A DNA stretch of 64,000 bases from VRUE01 sp963706605 (GTDB taxonomy: Bacteria; Actinomycetota; Thermoleophilia; Solirubrobacterales; 70-9), in assembly GCA_963706605.1 (NCBI GenBank), contig OY970165.1, positions 682,001 through 746,000 on the forward strand. The letters run 5' to 3'. Below are positions 1 through 9,079 of the stretch, piece by piece. Each line of letters opens with the position of its first letter. Within the stretch, counting starts at the first letter, position 1. The notes beneath the pieces were generated by a model. It did no database searches, was not told the DNA's origin, and saw nothing but the letters and a program-made list of their open reading frames with translations. The translations under genes and the position numbers were made by a program.

Positions 1-783
1 CTTCAGCCGCGCCTGCACCTTGGCGTCCAGGCCGACCAGGTAGCGGGTGCGAGGGCGCCGGGCGGTCAGCGCGTGCGCGATGACGTCCGCAACCTTCTCG
101 GGTGGGATCCCCCGCTCGGCGAGATCTTTGATCACCTTGCGGTAGCCGGCGATCGCCTTCCCGTAGAGCTCTTCGCGGCCGGGCGAGCGCTCTCCCATCG
201 CATCGGCGGCGCGCTCGCCCCGATCCCAGATCGGGGTGTCGATCGAGCCCGGCTCGATCACGGATACGGAGATCCCCCAGGAACGCAGCTCCTGGCGGAA
301 GACGTCCCCCACCGCCTCCACCCCGAACTTCGCCGCGTGGTAGGCGCCGGTGAGCGGAAAGGCGATCCGCCCGCCGATCGAGCTGATGAAGACGATGCGG
401 CCGCGCGCCGCGCGGATCCGCGGCAGCAGCGCCTGCGTCACCGCGACCTGGCCGGTCAGGTTGACCTCGATCTGGCGGCGGAAATCCTCGATCGGCATCG
501 TCTCCAGCGGACTCGGCAGGGCGACGCCGGCGTTGTTGACCAGGCCGTCGAGGCCCGCCTCCCCCACCTCCTCGCCGATCCGCTCCGCCGCGGCGGCGAT
601 CTGCGCCGAGTCCGTCACGTCGAGCATCAACGGCGTCAGGCGCTCGGACCCGGCTTCGCGCAGCGCCGCGGCGTCCTCCTCGCGGCGGACACCGGCGAAG
701 ACCCGCCACCCGGCGGCGTCCATCCGCAGCGCGCTCGCCCGCCCGATGCCGGTCGAAGCTCCGGTGATCAAGACCGATCTCAT
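1..783 (-). CDS. SDR family oxidoreductase (3' end beyond window)
   Basis: Short-chain dehydrogenase/reductase, an NAD(P)-dependent cytosolic oxidoreductase of unknown substrate. The frame is open from the ATG at 783 to the window edge (261 codons), so the C-terminus is missing. The Rossmann motif TGASTGIG is at residues 7-14, NNAG at 83-86, the catalytic Ser at about 135, and the Tyr-x3-Lys pair is Y148/K152. All catalytic residues are present and it should be active. It follows the MerR regulator gene on the same strand after a 67-bp gap, so it may be the last gene of the acyl-CoA operon, or transcribed alone. The SDR call is secure; the substrate is not known. Confidence 0.9.
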   Translation of the reverse strand, partial: MRSVLITGASTGIGRASALRMDAAGWRVFAGVRREEDAAALREAGSERLTPLMLDVTDSAQIAAAAERIGEEVGEAGLDGLVNNAGVALPSPLETMPIEDFRRQIEVNLTGQVAVTQALLPRIRAARGRIVFISSIGGRIAFPLTGAYHAAKFGVEAVGDVFRQELRSWGISVSVIEPGSIDTPIWDRGERAADAMGERSPGREELYGKAIAGYRKVIKDLAERGIPPEKVADVIAHALTARRPRTRYLVGLDAKVQARLK

Positions 784-850
784 CGCAAGAGGCTATCGGC
801 GCGTCGAGTTTGCACTTTCCCGCCTATATCGCGGATAACTGCAAACTCGA

Positions 851-1555
851 TCAGCCGCGGCTGGCGCGGTGGCGCTCCAGCTCGGCGACCATCAGCTTGG
901 TGTGGAGGGCGGCAATCAGATCCTGGAGGGGCTGGGCGCCCGCTTGGAGCATCTCGACGACGCGCTCGGGTGAGACCTCGCCCGCCAGTCGGTCCATCAC
1001 CATCTCGACCTCCTCGCGGACCAGCTCTTCGATGGTGCTCTTGTAGCGCAGCGTGTCGTAGACGGTGAAACCGATCTCCTCGTCGTAGCCGCCGGCGCGA
1101 AAGCGGCTGATCGCCTCGATGATCTTCACGTCGGAGGGTGAGTAGCCGCGGCTGTTGGGGCTGAGCACCTCGAGCTTCTCGAGCCTGTCCAGCACTTCCT
1201 TCGGAACGCCGTAACGCTCGCGGGCCTCGGCGGGACTGGTGCGGGTGCGCTCGCCGGCCAGGGCGCGGTCGAGAATGCGGTCCTCCAGCTCGACCAGGGC
1301 GCGAGCCCGATCGGGGTCCTCGTCCAGCACCGACTTGATCGCCTTCAGCGGCATGAAGCGCTCCTCCTGCAGCTGCTTGATCAGCTTGATCCGGTCGACG
1401 AACTCGGGCGAGTAGTAGGCCATGTTGCGGCTCGTCTTGACCGGCTCGGGCAGCAGGCCCTCGCGCAGGTAGTGCTTGATCGTCGGCACGGGGACACCGG
1501 ACGCCTCGGCCAGCTCCCCCATCTTGAGCAGCGACTTCTCGCCGTTAGTGCTCAT
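851..1555 (-). CDS. MerR family transcriptional regulator
   Basis: 234-residue DNA-binding regulator. The N-terminal MerR helix-turn-helix is at about residues 11-32 (KMGELAEASGVPVPTIKHYL) followed by the wing. A second region around residues 90-150 again resembles a winged-helix half (RYGVPKEVLDRLEKLEVLSP) and is followed by a helical C-terminus. I see no Cys-rich metal site, so an organic or acyl-CoA effector is more likely than a metal; that is inference. The ATG start overlaps the CoA-transferase stop by 4 bp (1552-1555), so it is translationally coupled to the operon it probably controls. An upstream in-frame extension exists but is Arg/Ala-rich out-of-frame-like sequence and was discarded. 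Confidence 0.85.
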   Translation of the reverse strand: MSTNGEKSLLKMGELAEASGVPVPTIKHYLREGLLPEPVKTSRNMAYYSPEFVDRIKLIKQLQEERFMPLKAIKSVLDEDPDRARALVELEDRILDRALAGERTRTSPAEARERYGVPKEVLDRLEKLEVLSPNSRGYSPSDVKIIEAISRFRAGGYDEEIGFTVYDTLRYKSTIEELVREEVEMVMDRLAGEVSPERVVEMLQAGAQPLQDLIAALHTKLMVAELERHRASRG

Positions 1556-2811
1556 GCGCGGAAGGTCGAGGCGGCGTCGGCGCTTGGGCCGGCGGCCGCG
1601 CCGGACTCTTTCATCGCGGCGACCTCCTCCTCCGAGTAGCCGGCCTCGCGCAGCACCTCGTCGGTGTGCTCGCCGAAGGCCGGCGCCGGGCGGGTCGGAT
1701 CTCCTGGGGTGCGGCTCATCTTCACCGGCACGCCGAGCTGGCGCACGGTCCCCAGCCCCGGCTGCTCCATCTCGACCACCATCCCCCGCGCCCGGACCAG
1801 CTCGGAGTCGAGCGCCTCGCCCAAATCGAGGACGGGCTCGATGCAGCAGTCGTGCTCGTCGTTGAAAGCGCGCCACTCCTCGCGGCTGCGGGAGCGGAAG
1901 ACCGCGGCGACCTCGCGCCAGGCATCGGAGCCGGGCGCCTCGAACTGCTTCTCGACCAGGTCGGGCCGGCCGGCGCCGTTGCAGAAGGCTGCCCAGAACT
2001 TCGGCTCCAGGGCGCCGCAGGTGACCCAGCCGTCGGCGGCCTCGTAGGGCAGGTAGCAGAGCAGGCCGCCGGCGAGCTGCTGCTCGCCGCGGCGGGGGAC
2101 CTCACCGTCGCAGAAGTAGCGGCCGGCGACCATCGCCAGCCAGGAGAGCGCCCCGTCGGCCATCGAGACGTCGACCATCTGCCCCTCACCGGAGCGGCGA
2201 CGCTCGTGCAGCGCCGCCATCACCCCGAAGGCGGCCATCAGGGCGCCGCCGCCGAGGTCGGCGATCTGGCCGCCGGACTGGACCGGTGGCCCGTCCTTGG
2301 CGCCGGTCAGGCCGAGCAGCCCGACCAGGCCGAGGTAGTTCATGTCGTGGCCGGCGCGCTGGGTGTAGGGACCGTCCTGGCCGTAGCCGGTGATCGCGCA
2401 GAAGACGATCGCCGGGTTGGCCTCGCGCATCCGCTCATAGCCGACGCCGAGCCGGTCGAGGACGCCGGGGCGGAAGCCGTCGAGGACGACGTCGTGGGAC
2501 TCGACCAGGCGCAGCAGCGCCTCGCGCCCGGCATCGCTCTTCAGGTCGAGACGAATCGAGCGCTTGCCGCGGTTGAGCGCCAGGTAGAGCGAGGAGCGGG
2601 TGCCCAGCTCCTGCTGCTCCTCGCCGCCGTAGTAGGGGGGCGCCCAACGGATGTAGTCACCCATGCCGGTGTCCTCGACCTTCAGCACCTCGGCGCCGAG
2701 GTCGGCCAGCAGCAGCGAGCAGAAGCCGCCGGGCAGAAGCCGAGTCAGGTCGAGGACCTTGACGTCGCTAAGCGGCAGATCGCTCACGCTTGGGGACCCC
2801 CAAGAGCTCAC
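1552..2811 (-). CDS. Class III CoA-transferase (CaiB/BaiF family)
   Basis: 419-residue family III CoA-transferase, moving CoA between carboxylic acids or acting as an alpha-methylacyl-CoA racemase-type enzyme. Visible family features are LLADLGAEVLKVE near residues 34-46, LNRGKRSIRLDL near 79-90, and the ITGYGQ...GHD block with the presumed catalytic Asp at about 156. Length is normal (about 400). The first ATG (2811) overlaps the upstream BKACE gene by 44 bp; a GTG at 2787 would reduce this to 20 bp and is a reasonable alternative start. It sits in an operon of acyl-CoA genes, which suggests it activates the organic acid handled by the BKACE. Exact substrate unknown. Confidence 0.88.
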   Translation of the reverse strand: MSSWGSPSVSDLPLSDVKVLDLTRLLPGGFCSLLLADLGAEVLKVEDTGMGDYIRWAPPYYGGEEQQELGTRSSLYLALNRGKRSIRLDLKSDAGREALLRLVESHDVVLDGFRPGVLDRLGVGYERMREANPAIVFCAITGYGQDGPYTQRAGHDMNYLGLVGLLGLTGAKDGPPVQSGGQIADLGGGALMAAFGVMAALHERRRSGEGQMVDVSMADGALSWLAMVAGRYFCDGEVPRRGEQQLAGGLLCYLPYEAADGWVTCGALEPKFWAAFCNGAGRPDLVEKQFEAPGSDAWREVAAVFRSRSREEWRAFNDEHDCCIEPVLDLGEALDSELVRARGMVVEMEQPGLGTVRQLGVPVKMSRTPGDPTRPAPAFGEHTDEVLREAGYSEEEVAAMKESGAAAGPSADAASTFRA

Positions 2812-3664
2812 GGGCCTCGGCCACCGTCGCGGCGCGGCGGCCGACGTCCTCGGCCATCTGACGGGCCTTGGCGATCAGCTCGCCGTTCGACTTCGCCATC
2901 TCGCCGTTCGGCAGGTAGAGGTTGTCCTCGACCCCGGCGCGGACGTTGCCGCCCAGCACCAGCGCCGCACCGAGCAGCTTCCACTGGTCGCGCGAGATGC
3001 CGATCGTCTGCCACTGGTTCTCGCCCTCGGCGCCGCCGGGAATCTGCTCCGCCATGAAGGCGACGTTGCGCGAGGTCGGGCGGATGCCGCCGTTGACCCC
3101 CATCACCAGTGAGATCTGCAGCGGCGTGCGCTCCAGCAGCCCCATGTCGATCAACGGGTCGAGGTTGGCGACGTGACCGGCGTCGAAGCACTCATGCTCG
3201 GGCTTGATGCCGAGATCGCGCATCGCGGTCAGGAACTCGATGATCGTGTCGAAGCTGTTCTCGAAGACCGCCTTGAAGACGAAGTCCTTGCGCCGTGAGG
3301 AGTACTTGGCGTAGTTCATCGAGCTCATGTTGAGCGCTGCCACGTCGGGTCGGCACTCCCGCAGGTACTCGATCCGCTTCTCGATCGGGATACCGATCGC
3401 CCCGGTCGAGTAGTTGACGATCACGTCGCCGACCTCGGCCAGGATCGCCTCGGTGATCGCCCGGAAGTCCTCAACCTCGTAGGAGGGCGTGCCGTCGGGC
3501 TTGCGGGCGTGGATGTGGATCTGCGAGGCGCCCTCGTCGACCGCCCGCCGCGCCTCCGCCGCGTACTCCTCAGGCGTATAGGGGATCGCCGGGCACTGGT
3601 CCCTGTTGGCGATCACACCGCTGATCGAGCAACTGATGACTACGGGATCGACGAACGAGCTCAT
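2768..3664 (-). CDS. BKACE / DUF849 beta-keto acid cleavage enzyme
   Basis: 298-residue member of the beta-keto acid cleavage enzyme family, which includes 3-keto-5-aminohexanoate cleavage enzyme (Kce). These TIM-barrel zinc enzymes condense a beta-keto acid with acetyl-CoA to give acetoacetate and a new acyl-CoA. Visible features: IHIHAR with candidate zinc ligands H50 and H52, MGVNGG at 188-193, and GNVRAGVEDN at 239-248 carrying the conserved Glu region. The start ATG overlaps the carboxyltransferase stop by 4 bp (ATGA at 3661-3664), so translation is coupled. The substrate pocket residues that separate BKACE subtypes cannot be assigned reliably by eye, so the keto acid is not named. Confidence 0.88.
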   Translation of the reverse strand: MSSFVDPVVISCSISGVIANRDQCPAIPYTPEEYAAEARRAVDEGASQIHIHARKPDGTPSYEVEDFRAITEAILAEVGDVIVNYSTGAIGIPIEKRIEYLRECRPDVAALNMSSMNYAKYSSRRKDFVFKAVFENSFDTIIEFLTAMRDLGIKPEHECFDAGHVANLDPLIDMGLLERTPLQISLVMGVNGGIRPTSRNVAFMAEQIPGGAEGENQWQTIGISRDQWKLLGAALVLGGNVRAGVEDNLYLPNGEMAKSNGELIAKARQMAEDVGRRAATVAEARELLGVPKRERSAA

Positions 3665-5256
3665 ACCGGCATCACCCCGTGCCTTTTCTTCGGCTTCTCG
3701 ACGTGCTTGGTCTTCGCCATCCGCAGCGCCCTGACGATCGTCGGGCGGGTCTCGCGAGGGTCGATGATGTCGTCGATCACCGCGTTGCCGGCGGCGATGT
3801 AGGGGTCGATCTGCTCGCGGACCGCGTTCAGCATCGCCTCACGGGTGGCATCCGGATCATCGGAGGCTTCGATCGCCGAGCGGCCGATGATGTTGACCGC
3901 CCCCTCGGCGCCCATCACGGAGATCTCAGCCCCTGGCCAGGCGACGATCAGGTCGGGCTCGTAGGCCTTGCCGCACATCACGTAGTAGCCGGCGCCGTAG
4001 GCCTTGCGGACGATCACCGTCACCTTCGGCACCGTGGCGCGGCTGACCGCGTAGAGCATCTTCGCCCCGTGGCGAATGATCCCGGCATGCTCGACTTTGG
4101 CGCCGACCATGAAGCCGGGCACGTCCTGGAGGAAGACGAGCGGGATGTTGAAGGCGTCGCAGAGGTTGATGAAGCGCGCCGCCTTGTCGGCCGAGTCGTT
4201 GTCGAGGATGCCGGCCAACTGCTTCGGCTGGTTGGCGACGATCCCGACCGGCTGGCCGCCGAAGCGGGCAAGGCAGGTGATCAGCGTCTTTGCGAACTTC
4301 GGCTTGATGTCGAACCACTCGCCGTCGTCGACGATCTCGCGGATCACGTCATACATGTCGTAGGGCTGGCGCGAGGACTCGGGGACGATCTCCAGCAGCT
4401 TCTCCGACATGCGGTCGTCGGGGTCGGCAGTCTCAGCCACGGGCGGCTTCTGCTCGCAGTTGGCGGGGAAATAGGAGAGGTACTGCTTGACCTTGGCGAT
4501 GCATTCCTCGTCGTCCTTGACCTCGAGGTCCCCGACGCCCGATTTACGGCAATGGACCTTGGCGCCGCCCAACTCCTCCATCGTGATGTCCTCACCGGTG
4601 ACGGCTTTGGTCAGGTGCGGGCCGGCCAGCGCCATCGCTCCCTGGCCAGAGACCATCGGCACGAAGTCGGAGAGGGCCGGGATGTAGGCGGTGCCGGCGG
4701 CGCAGGGACCCATCATCGCCGCGACCATCGGGATCACCCCCGACATTTCGACCTCCTCGCGGAAGAGGTGGCCGGAGCCGGCGAACAGCGATCCGGCCGC
4801 CTCCTGGATGCGGGCGCCGGCGGAGTCGAGCAGCCAGATGAACGGCATCCGCTTGGAGAGCGCCATCTCGCGCAGACGGGTCACCTTGAGCTCGCCGGTC
4901 ATCCCCATCGAGCCGGCCATCACGGTGAAGTCGTAGGCGGCGATGCAGCAGGCCCGGCCGTCGACATCGCCCCAGCCGGTGACGACGCCGTCGGCGGGCG
5001 CCTCTTTGCCCTCCATCGCGCGCTGCGCAAAGTGAGGGCGGCCGTGGATTCCCATCTCGACGAAGGTGCCCTCGTCGACCAGCAGGGCGATCCGCTCGCG
5101 CGCGGTCAGCTTGCCGCGCTCGTGCTGCTTGGCGATCTTCTCCTCGCCGCCGCCCAGCTTCGCCTTCTCACGCCGCTCGTGCAGCTGCTCGGTCAGGTCT
5201 TCCAGCGGGGCGGTCCCCGGGAGGAGGTTCTTCGCCTCTTGTTCGGTGCTTGCCAC
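3661..5256 (-). CDS. Acyl-CoA carboxylase, carboxyltransferase (beta) subunit
   Basis: 531-residue biotin-dependent carboxyltransferase of the propionyl/methylcrotonyl-CoA carboxylase beta family. It transfers carboxyl groups between carboxybiotin and an acyl-CoA. Family blocks seen include the N-terminal KQHERGKLTARERI, DSAGARIQE in the N-lobe, and GAGYYVMCGKAYEPDLIVAW in the C-lobe. The GTG start at 5256 was chosen because a GGAAGGG ribosome site sits 9 nt upstream and it lies 2 nt after the hydratase stop; longer in-frame sequence upstream is Arg-rich shadow of the hydratase. No biotin carboxylase subunit is adjacent. The stand-alone biotinyl domain at 23631 is a candidate partner (inference). 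Confidence 0.9.
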   Translation of the reverse strand: MASTEQEAKNLLPGTAPLEDLTEQLHERREKAKLGGGEEKIAKQHERGKLTARERIALLVDEGTFVEMGIHGRPHFAQRAMEGKEAPADGVVTGWGDVDGRACCIAAYDFTVMAGSMGMTGELKVTRLREMALSKRMPFIWLLDSAGARIQEAAGSLFAGSGHLFREEVEMSGVIPMVAAMMGPCAAGTAYIPALSDFVPMVSGQGAMALAGPHLTKAVTGEDITMEELGGAKVHCRKSGVGDLEVKDDEECIAKVKQYLSYFPANCEQKPPVAETADPDDRMSEKLLEIVPESSRQPYDMYDVIREIVDDGEWFDIKPKFAKTLITCLARFGGQPVGIVANQPKQLAGILDNDSADKAARFINLCDAFNIPLVFLQDVPGFMVGAKVEHAGIIRHGAKMLYAVSRATVPKVTVIVRKAYGAGYYVMCGKAYEPDLIVAWPGAEISVMGAEGAVNIIGRSAIEASDDPDATREAMLNAVREQIDPYIAAGNAVIDDIIDPRETRPTIVRALRMAKTKHVEKPKKRHGVMPV

Positions 5257-5258
5257 TC

Positions 5259-6041
5259 CTACCGTCCCTTCCACTGCGGCTCGCGCTTCTCGAAGAATGC
5301 GGTGACGCCCTCGACGATGTCCTCGGTGCTGAAGGTGAGCGAGAGTTGCGAGCGCAGGTACTCGAGCGCGTCGTCGACCGCCATGTCCTGCTGGCGGTAC
5401 ATCGCGTCGTGGCCGAGCCGCATCAGCACCGGGCTTTTCGAGGCCAACTTGCCGGCCCACTCGGCGACCGCGGCGTCGAACTCGGCCGCCGGCACGACCT
5501 TGTTGGCGAGCCCGAACTCGACCGCCTGCTCGGCGCTCAGCCGCTCGCCCAAGAGCATCATCTCGTTGACCTTCTTGCGCGGGACGTTGCGGTAGATGAT
5601 CGCCATGATCATGTAGGGGAAGGCGCCGACGTTGATCTCCGGCGTGCCGAAGGTCGCCCCCTCTTTGGCGATCAGCAGGTCGCAGGAGAGGGCGAGGCCC
5701 ATGCCGCCCGCGAGGACGTGGCCGTTGGCCGCGCAGAGCGAGGGCTTGCCCAGCCGCGGCATCAGCCTGAAGAATTCGAGGAAGAGGTCCGTGGCGAAGT
5801 GTTTGGCGACAAGCGGCACTTCAGCCGCGAAGCCCCCGAGGTCCGCGCCCGCGCAGAAGACCTTCTCGCCGGCGCCGGTCAGCACGACCGCCCGCACCTC
5901 CTCGGCGTCACGAGCGGTCTTCATCGCATCGACCAGCTCGGCCAGCATCTGGCCGGAGAGCATGTTGCGCTTCTCCGGGTTGTTCAGCGTCACCGTGGCG
6001 ACCCCGTCGGCGACCTCGTACTTGACGACCTCGTAATCCAT
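5259..6041 (-). CDS. Enoyl-CoA hydratase/isomerase family protein
   Basis: 260-residue crotonase-fold enzyme, first gene of the minus-strand acyl-CoA operon. Hydratases of this family add water to trans-2-enoyl-CoA, though the fold also covers isomerases and decarboxylases. Oxyanion-hole regions are seen in GEKVFCAGADLGG and in ANGHVLAGGMGLALSCDL. ATG at 6041 gives the usual family length; in-frame ATGs at 6056 and 6095 would add up to 18 residues of weak sequence. The gene is followed 2 bp later by the carboxyltransferase start. The 114 bp between this start and the divergent dehydrogenase at 6156 must hold promoters for both directions. Confidence 0.88.
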   Translation of the reverse strand: MDYEVVKYEVADGVATVTLNNPEKRNMLSGQMLAELVDAMKTARDAEEVRAVVLTGAGEKVFCAGADLGGFAAEVPLVAKHFATDLFLEFFRLMPRLGKPSLCAANGHVLAGGMGLALSCDLLIAKEGATFGTPEINVGAFPYMIMAIIYRNVPRKKVNEMMLLGERLSAEQAVEFGLANKVVPAAEFDAAVAEWAGKLASKSPVLMRLGHDAMYRQQDMAVDDALEYLRSQLSLTFSTEDIVEGVTAFFEKREPQWKGR

Positions 6042-6155
6042 CCCAGCGGGGACCATAGCCGAACCGTGCTGGAAGTGGAAAGTGCTACTGTCCACCCGGA
6101 GTCCGAGGGCGGCCGGCGCCGCCGATCCGCATCAGCAAACGGAGGAGAGAGACCA

Positions 6156-7373
6156 GTGGCGACCGCGACCAACGGCAGCTCGACCGTCATCAAGCCCGAC
6201 CACGAGGCGGGCCGCAAGAACTTCATCTTCAACCAGGAACACGAAGACCTGCGCGAGTCGATGCAGGCCTGGGTCAAGAAGGAGCTCTGGCCCCATCGCA
6301 ACGAGTGGGAGGACACCTACTGGCCGACCGAGAAGATGAAGCGGGCGGGCGACCTCGGCTTCCTCGGCCTCTGCTTCCCGGAGGAGTACGGCGGCCAGGG
6401 CGGCGACTACTTCTACTCGCTGGTCCGCGCCGAGTGCATGAGCTACTCGGGCTCCGGCGGCACCAATATGGGCTTTGCCGTGCAGACCGACATGGTCCTG
6501 CCGCCGATCCACCTGCTCGGCACCGAGGAGCAGAAACAGCGCTACCTGACCCCTGGCCTGAAGGGCGAGAAGGTCGGCTGCCTCGGGATCACCGAGCCGG
6601 GCGCCGGCTCCGACGTCGCCGGCATCCGCACCAGCGCGATCCGCGACGGCGACGAATACGTGATCAACGGCTCCAAGACCTTCATCACCAACGGTCCGCG
6701 CGCTGACTTCATCGTCCTCGTCGCCAAGACCGACCCGGAGGAGCGCCATGCCGGGATCACGCTGTTCGTTGTCGACCTGCGCGATGAGAGCGGCGAGAAG
6801 GTCCCCGGCTTCACCGTCTCGGCCGAGCTGGAGAAGATGGGCATGCACGCCTCCGACACCGGTGAGCTGGCCTTCGAAGACGTTCGCGTCCCGGCCAGTG
6901 CCGTGCTCGGCGAGGAGGGCAAGGGCTTTTACCACATCGCCTGGGAGCTCCAGGGCGAGCGGCTGGTCGCCGCCGCCGGCTCCCATGCGGGGTGTGAACG
7001 GATGATCGAGAAGACGCTCGAGTACGCCAAGGAACGGGAAGCCTTCGGCCGGCCGATCGGCAAGTTTCAGGCGATCCGCCACAAGTTCGCCGAGATGGCG
7101 ACCAAGGCCGAGGCGGCAAAGCAGTTCACCTACGCGACCGCCTGGCGCTTCGGCAACGGCGAGTACCCGGTGCGCGAGATCACGATGGCCAAGCTCTTCT
7201 CCTCCCGGGTCGCCTGCGAGGTCGCCGACGAGTGCATCCAGATCCTCGGTGGCTACGGCTACATGAAGGAGTACGAGATCGAGCGCGCCTACCGCGACGT
7301 CCGCCTCAACCGGATCGGGGCCGGCACCGACGAGGTGATGCTCGACGTGATCGGCCGCAGCTACGGTCTGTAG
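6156..7373 (+). CDS. Acyl-CoA dehydrogenase
   Basis: 405-residue FAD-dependent acyl-CoA dehydrogenase catalysing alpha,beta-desaturation of acyl-CoA thioesters. Signature 1 (LGITEPGAGSDVAG) and signature 2 (ILGGYGYMKEYEIERAYRD) are intact. The position that is EGT in short/medium-chain enzymes reads GAGT, so the catalytic base is probably the helix-G Glu in GERLVAAAG, as in isovaleryl-CoA and long-chain enzymes (inference). GTG at 6156 is preceded by a strong GGAGGAGAG site ending about 8 nt upstream. It is divergent from the carboxyltransferase operon, and a joint pathway is plausible. It is clearly paralogous to the dehydrogenase at 9218. Confidence 0.93.
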   Translation: MATATNGSSTVIKPDHEAGRKNFIFNQEHEDLRESMQAWVKKELWPHRNEWEDTYWPTEKMKRAGDLGFLGLCFPEEYGGQGGDYFYSLVRAECMSYSGSGGTNMGFAVQTDMVLPPIHLLGTEEQKQRYLTPGLKGEKVGCLGITEPGAGSDVAGIRTSAIRDGDEYVINGSKTFITNGPRADFIVLVAKTDPEERHAGITLFVVDLRDESGEKVPGFTVSAELEKMGMHASDTGELAFEDVRVPASAVLGEEGKGFYHIAWELQGERLVAAAGSHAGCERMIEKTLEYAKEREAFGRPIGKFQAIRHKFAEMATKAEAAKQFTYATAWRFGNGEYPVREITMAKLFSSRVACEVADECIQILGGYGYMKEYEIERAYRDVRLNRIGAGTDEVMLDVIGRSYGL

Positions 7374-7392
7374 AGATCAGACGCAGACACAC

Positions 7393-7420
7393 CGGGGCCC
7401 GGGGATTCCCCCGGGCCCCG
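7393..7420. terminator. Bidirectional hairpin terminator
   Basis: Perfect 12-bp stem (CGGGGCCCGGGG, loop ATTC, then its complement) between two convergent genes that end at 7373 and 7454. GACGCA (7380-7385) and TGCGTC (7422-7427) can extend the stem beyond a bulge. There is no T-run on either side, so it would be a strong stem of the U-poor type common in high-GC actinobacteria. Confidence 0.75.
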
Positions 7421-7453
7421 ATGCGTCCTCCCATCCGGACCGAGCCGGCTGGT

Positions 7454-9079
7454 CTAGTTGCGATCCTTCAGGACCACTTCGTAGGTCCTGTTGTCGCCGT
7501 GCTGCTGGGTGTAGAACCAGCGCCAGCCGTGGCTGTCTAGGTCCGGCAGCTTGCTGCCGAGTACGCCGCCGGTATCGGTGTCGCCGTCGGAGACGACAGC
7601 ACCCGTGATCTCGTTGTCGCCCTCGTTGCTGCTGAAGCCGCCGTTGGCGGCGTCGAGCGTGGCCGAGGCGTCGCGCCCCTCTGCCAGCCACCGGACCGGC
7701 TGGTTCGCGGGGTTCGAGTAGTCGCGGTCGACGTCCCAGACGTAGCCGGAGTCGAGCGCGTTGCGCTGTCCGTGCAGGGTGTCGCCCGCGTCCTCGACGA
7801 AGGCGACCTTGTCCCGCGAGAGGAACGTCGCGTTGTCGATGCCCGCGTGCGCTTCGTCGCAGCGGTAGAACATCGTCAGCTTGCCGGTACCGGCGCTCGG
7901 GGCGGCCTGGGTGAGCTTCCAGATCGAGCACCATCCGCCGGCGGTGGCGTTCTCGGGACTGGTCGCGTTGGTGTCCCCGGTCTCGTCGAAGAAGAACGTC
8001 TTGAACTTCGAGCCGGGCTGGAAGCGGCCGTTCTCGGGCCGCTTGAACGGCGTCGCGTTGGCCGCCTTGGCGAGATCCGTGGCGACAAACGGCGCGTTGC
8101 CGTCGACCGCGGTGTCGTGGATCGTCACCCATTTGGTTTTGAACGAGTTTCCGTAGGTGTGCAGTTCGAGCTGATCGGGGCTGTTGAGCGGTGCCTGGCT
8201 GGCGAAGGTGATCGGTTCGCCGGCGCCGTTCAGGACCTGCAGGACCTGCAGCGTGCCGTGCTGGAGGTCGCCCGGTTTGGCTGGGACGTAGCGGTAGACG
8301 AAGCTGTTCGGCCGCTTCGCCGTCGTCCCCGGCTTGCTGGAGCCGCCGATGTCCTCGACGATCCAGATGTTGCCGTCGGAGTCGTCCTGGATGCCCTCGT
8401 AACCGCCGCGGCCGAGCGCCCCGGAGACGTCGACCACCGCCGAGGGGAAGTTCGGCGTCGCCGCGTAGGTCGGGGCACCGGGGTTCTCGGTGGTGAGCAG
8501 CAGGCGCTTCGCCCACGGGTCCCAGGTCGAGCCGTCGATCGTGGCGAGCTGTTTGTTGGCCACGTCCGTCGTCGCCAGCAGGGTCACCCGGTGCTCGGCG
8601 TCAGCGTCGAGATTGATGCGAGTGATGTACCCGGCGCCGCCGGCGCCGCCCTCATGGCCCTGGAAGAGGAAATGGGTGCCGTAGTCATAGCCGGAGTCGG
8701 CGCCGTCGAGCCCTTTCTTGAAGACGAGGTAGGTGTTCTCGTCGGGCTCGGTCTTGTGAGCCTCGTTCGCCGGGCTGGTCGGAGTCGGAACCATCTGCGG
8801 CTGCCCGAAGGCATTGAGAACGTCGTTGTCGTAGCCGTAGTAGGAGGTGAGGGGCGAGGGGTTCTCAAGCCGGGTCGCCCCCTGCGCGACCGCGATCTGC
8901 GCCAGCTGGGGCGAGAGCTTGCTTGCCGGCGCGTAGCCGTCCGACCTCGTGTTGGCGCTCGGGACGCCGGTCAGGCTGGGCCAACTCGGCGGCGCGGCGG
9001 CACCGCCGACGGGGAACGCGGCCCCGATGCCGATTGCTCCGGCGACCAGAAGCGAAAGCGTCTGCTTGCGTCGTATCAC
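7454..9079 (-). CDS. Secreted PhoX-like (DUF839) protein
   Basis: 541-residue exported protein. The GTG at 9079 has an AAAGGAG site 6 nt upstream and opens a clear signal peptide (VIRRKQTLSLLVAGAIGIGAA). The mature part carries repeated beta-propeller-like segments such as TWDPWAKRLLLTTEN, GGYEGIQDDSDGNIWIVED and DKVAFVEDAGDTLHG, resembling PhoX/DUF839 alkaline phosphatases that use calcium and iron. No Tat twin-Arg followed by a hydrophobic core of the classic form is obvious, although RR occurs at residues 3-4. It is monocistronic, between the 7393 terminator and a divergent dehydrogenase. The export call is strong; the phosphatase activity is tentative. Confidence 0.62.
   Translation of the reverse strand: MIRRKQTLSLLVAGAIGIGAAFPVGGAAAPPSWPSLTGVPSANTRSDGYAPASKLSPQLAQIAVAQGATRLENPSPLTSYYGYDNDVLNAFGQPQMVPTPTSPANEAHKTEPDENTYLVFKKGLDGADSGYDYGTHFLFQGHEGGAGGAGYITRINLDADAEHRVTLLATTDVANKQLATIDGSTWDPWAKRLLLTTENPGAPTYAATPNFPSAVVDVSGALGRGGYEGIQDDSDGNIWIVEDIGGSSKPGTTAKRPNSFVYRYVPAKPGDLQHGTLQVLQVLNGAGEPITFASQAPLNSPDQLELHTYGNSFKTKWVTIHDTAVDGNAPFVATDLAKAANATPFKRPENGRFQPGSKFKTFFFDETGDTNATSPENATAGGWCSIWKLTQAAPSAGTGKLTMFYRCDEAHAGIDNATFLSRDKVAFVEDAGDTLHGQRNALDSGYVWDVDRDYSNPANQPVRWLAEGRDASATLDAANGGFSSNEGDNEITGAVVSDGDTDTGGVLGSKLPDLDSHGWRWFYTQQHGDNRTYEVVLKDRN

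Noticed and set aside
3679..5595. 638-codon open frame on the plus strand opposite the carboxyltransferase gene
   Set aside because: Composition is Asp/Arg/Gly/Val-rich without domains; it is the antisense shadow of a strongly conserved enzyme, as expected at this GC content.
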